This document shows, in pieces, positions 63,150 through 64,000 of a stretch of DNA of 64,000 bases (position 1 is its first letter; each line of letters begins with the position of its first letter). Made by a program: the position numbers and the translations under genes. This DNA comes from Siphonodentalium dalli. Lineage: Eukaryota > Mollusca > Scaphopoda > Gadilida > Siphonodentaliidae. The notes under the pieces are model-generated. The model made no database searches and was not told the origin of the DNA. It was given only the letters and a program-made list of their open reading frames with translations. The stretch spans positions 9,697,784 through 9,761,783 of the forward strand of contig CP136066.1 of the NCBI GenBank assembly GCA_032622095.1. The letters are read 5' to 3'.

Positions 63150-63762
63150 CCATATTCACAAATTCGGGATGACCCATATAACCACTATTTCGAACTGCGT
63201 GTGGTACTTTTATTACACAACTGTCAATGTAGTCCATCTTCGACCCACGAATTTGTAAATTAAGGGCGCATCCGCACTGTGGGATTGGTTCAAATGACTA
63301 TAACTATAATATTGTGACCTATCACGATATTCACAAGTTCGGAATGACCAATATAACCAATATTTCGTACTGCGTGTGGTCCTTTTATTACACAACGGTG
63401 AATGTAGTCCAACGTCGATCTATATATTTGTCAAATAAAGGCGTATCCGCTCTGTGAAATTTGCCCAAATGACTATAACAGTAATTTTTCGACATATCAC
63501 GATATTCACAAGTTCGGCATGACCAATATAACCAATATTTCGAACTGCGTGTGGTCCTTTTATTACACAACGGTCAATGTAGTCCAACTTCGATCCATAT
63601 ATTTGTCAATTAAGGGCGTATTCGCACTGTGAAATTTGCCCAAATGACTATAACAGTAATATTTCGACCTATCACCATATTCACAAGTTCGGGGTGATCA
63701 ATATAACCAATATTTCGAACTGCGTGTGGTCCTTTTATTACACAACGGTGAATGTAGTCCAA
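63150..63762. repeat. Degenerate edge monomers of the main array
   Basis: The last three to four forward monomers carry many private changes (CAAATTCGGGATG, GGGATTGGTTC, GTTCGGAATGACC, ATATTTCGTACTG, GTCAAATAAAGG, GTTCGGGGTGATCA) unlike the nearly identical interior. Edge divergence of this sort is expected where homogenisation fades, and indicates a real array boundary or inversion junction. Confidence 0.75.
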
Positions 63763-63763
63763 T

Positions 63764-64000
63764 TTGACAGTGATGTAATAAAAGTACCACACGTAGTTCG
63801 AAATCCAGGATATATTGGTCATCCGAACTTGTGAATAACTTGATAGGTCAAAATATTACTGTTATAGTCATTTGGGCAAATTTCACAGTGCGGATACGCC
63901 CTTAATTGACAAATATGTAGATCGAAGTTGGACTACATTCACCGTTGTGTAACAAAAGGACCACACGCAGTTCGAAATATTGGTTATATGGGTCACCCCG
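63764..64000 (-). repeat. Main satellite in inverted orientation
   Basis: From TTGACAGTG (63764) the sequence is the reverse complement of the monomer: AATAAAAGTACCACAC, CAGTTCGAAATATTGG, GGACTACATTCACCG and so on, about 1.4 monomers up to the window end. Monomer variants on this arm (for example TGTAACAAAAGG) differ from those on the adjoining forward arm. Confidence 0.93.

Larger units (their letters stand above)
29311..63762. repeat. Main satellite array, 174/175-bp monomer, about 197 copies
   Basis: Uninterrupted head-to-tail array. A monomer can be taken from CAAGTTCGGGATGACC through TATTTCGAACTGCGTGTGGT, ATGTAGTCCA, TTTGTCAATTAAGGGCGTAT, CGCACTGTGAAATTTGCCCA and CCTATCACCATATTCA. At least three classes alternate. 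Class A has TCCTTTTATTACACAACGG and TTCGATCCATATATT. Class B has GACCATACAACCACT, GTACTTTTATTACACCACTG and CTTCAACCCATGAA. Class C has GACCAATATAACC, TCTATATATTTGTCGATT and GAAATTAGCCC. Lengths of 173-175 depend on class. GC is about 38% and the monomer holds eight CpGs where about six are expected. Short reverse-strand reading frames recur with each monomer and are not genes. No transposon interrupts the array. Confidence 0.97.

Noticed and set aside
29311-63762. CRISPR array
   Set aside because: The repeated unit is 174 bp with no unique spacers, in a eukaryotic context without cas genes.
29311-63762. CENP-B box in the satellite
   Set aside because: The candidate around AAGTTCGGGA and its reverse complement lacks the required TTCG...A..CGGG spacing on either strand.
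29281-63822. Dozens of repeated 60-104 residue reverse-strand reading frames
   Set aside because: They recur once per satellite monomer, begin and end at the same monomer positions, and change when 173-175 bp length variants alter the frame. They are by-products of the repeat, not a gene family.

Overview
This is eukaryotic, almost certainly metazoan, AT-rich DNA with no intact gene that I can recognise. Nothing looks bacterial or viral: there are no operons, no long open frames and no RNA genes. The window is made of transposon remnants, foldback elements, microsatellites and several tandem-repeat families. The mixture of piggyBac-type elements, very compact TTAA-flanked miniature elements and a large satellite with undepleted CpG fits an invertebrate genome, perhaps a marine lophotrochozoan. 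That species guess is weak and rests on general character only.

Region 1 (1-11.95 kb) is a graveyard of non-autonomous elements. It holds one family of TTAA-flanked miniature transposons whose ends read AG(G/A)(C/T)ACGGG. Some copies alternate with one fixed spacer, forming a macro-tandem of about 709 bp. It also has a second TTAA family (CCCTTTCAGTGCC ends), two copies of a GAGGCCCCCACC-ended element, two foldback hairpins, clusters of CACACA/TGTGTG mini-palindromes, and several two-copy dispersed repeats.

Region 2 (11.95-16.62 kb) is a candidate complete piggyBac-superfamily element, TTAA to TTAA. Its transposase (12282-13943) keeps the three catalytic aspartates but carries two in-frame stops and two frameshifts, so it is a pseudogene. 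A TTAA miniature element is nested inside it.

Region 3 (16.6-28.5 kb) is a gene desert with a 235-bp tandem repeat, a diverged 450-bp tandem duplication carrying a miniature element, a 138-bp near-perfect foldback, and a 2.4-kb complex. In that complex one short-unit repeat family lies in opposite orientations on either side of an (AT)24 tract.

Region 4 (28.5-64 kb) is satellite DNA. Five degenerate units of a ~172-bp family (28.49-29.31 kb) lead into about 197 head-to-tail copies of a 174/175-bp monomer (29.31-63.76 kb). The monomers fall into a few classes arranged in nested higher-order repeats (5-, 6-, 8-, 9-, 14-, 21-mers and more). One 8.8-kb block is repeated 19,885 bp away with only about eight differences seen by eye. 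At about 63,763 the array flips orientation and runs inverted to the window end. The left-hand flanking satellite also shares a module with the main monomer in inverted orientation. The architecture resembles centromeric or heterochromatic arrays, but function cannot be shown from sequence alone.
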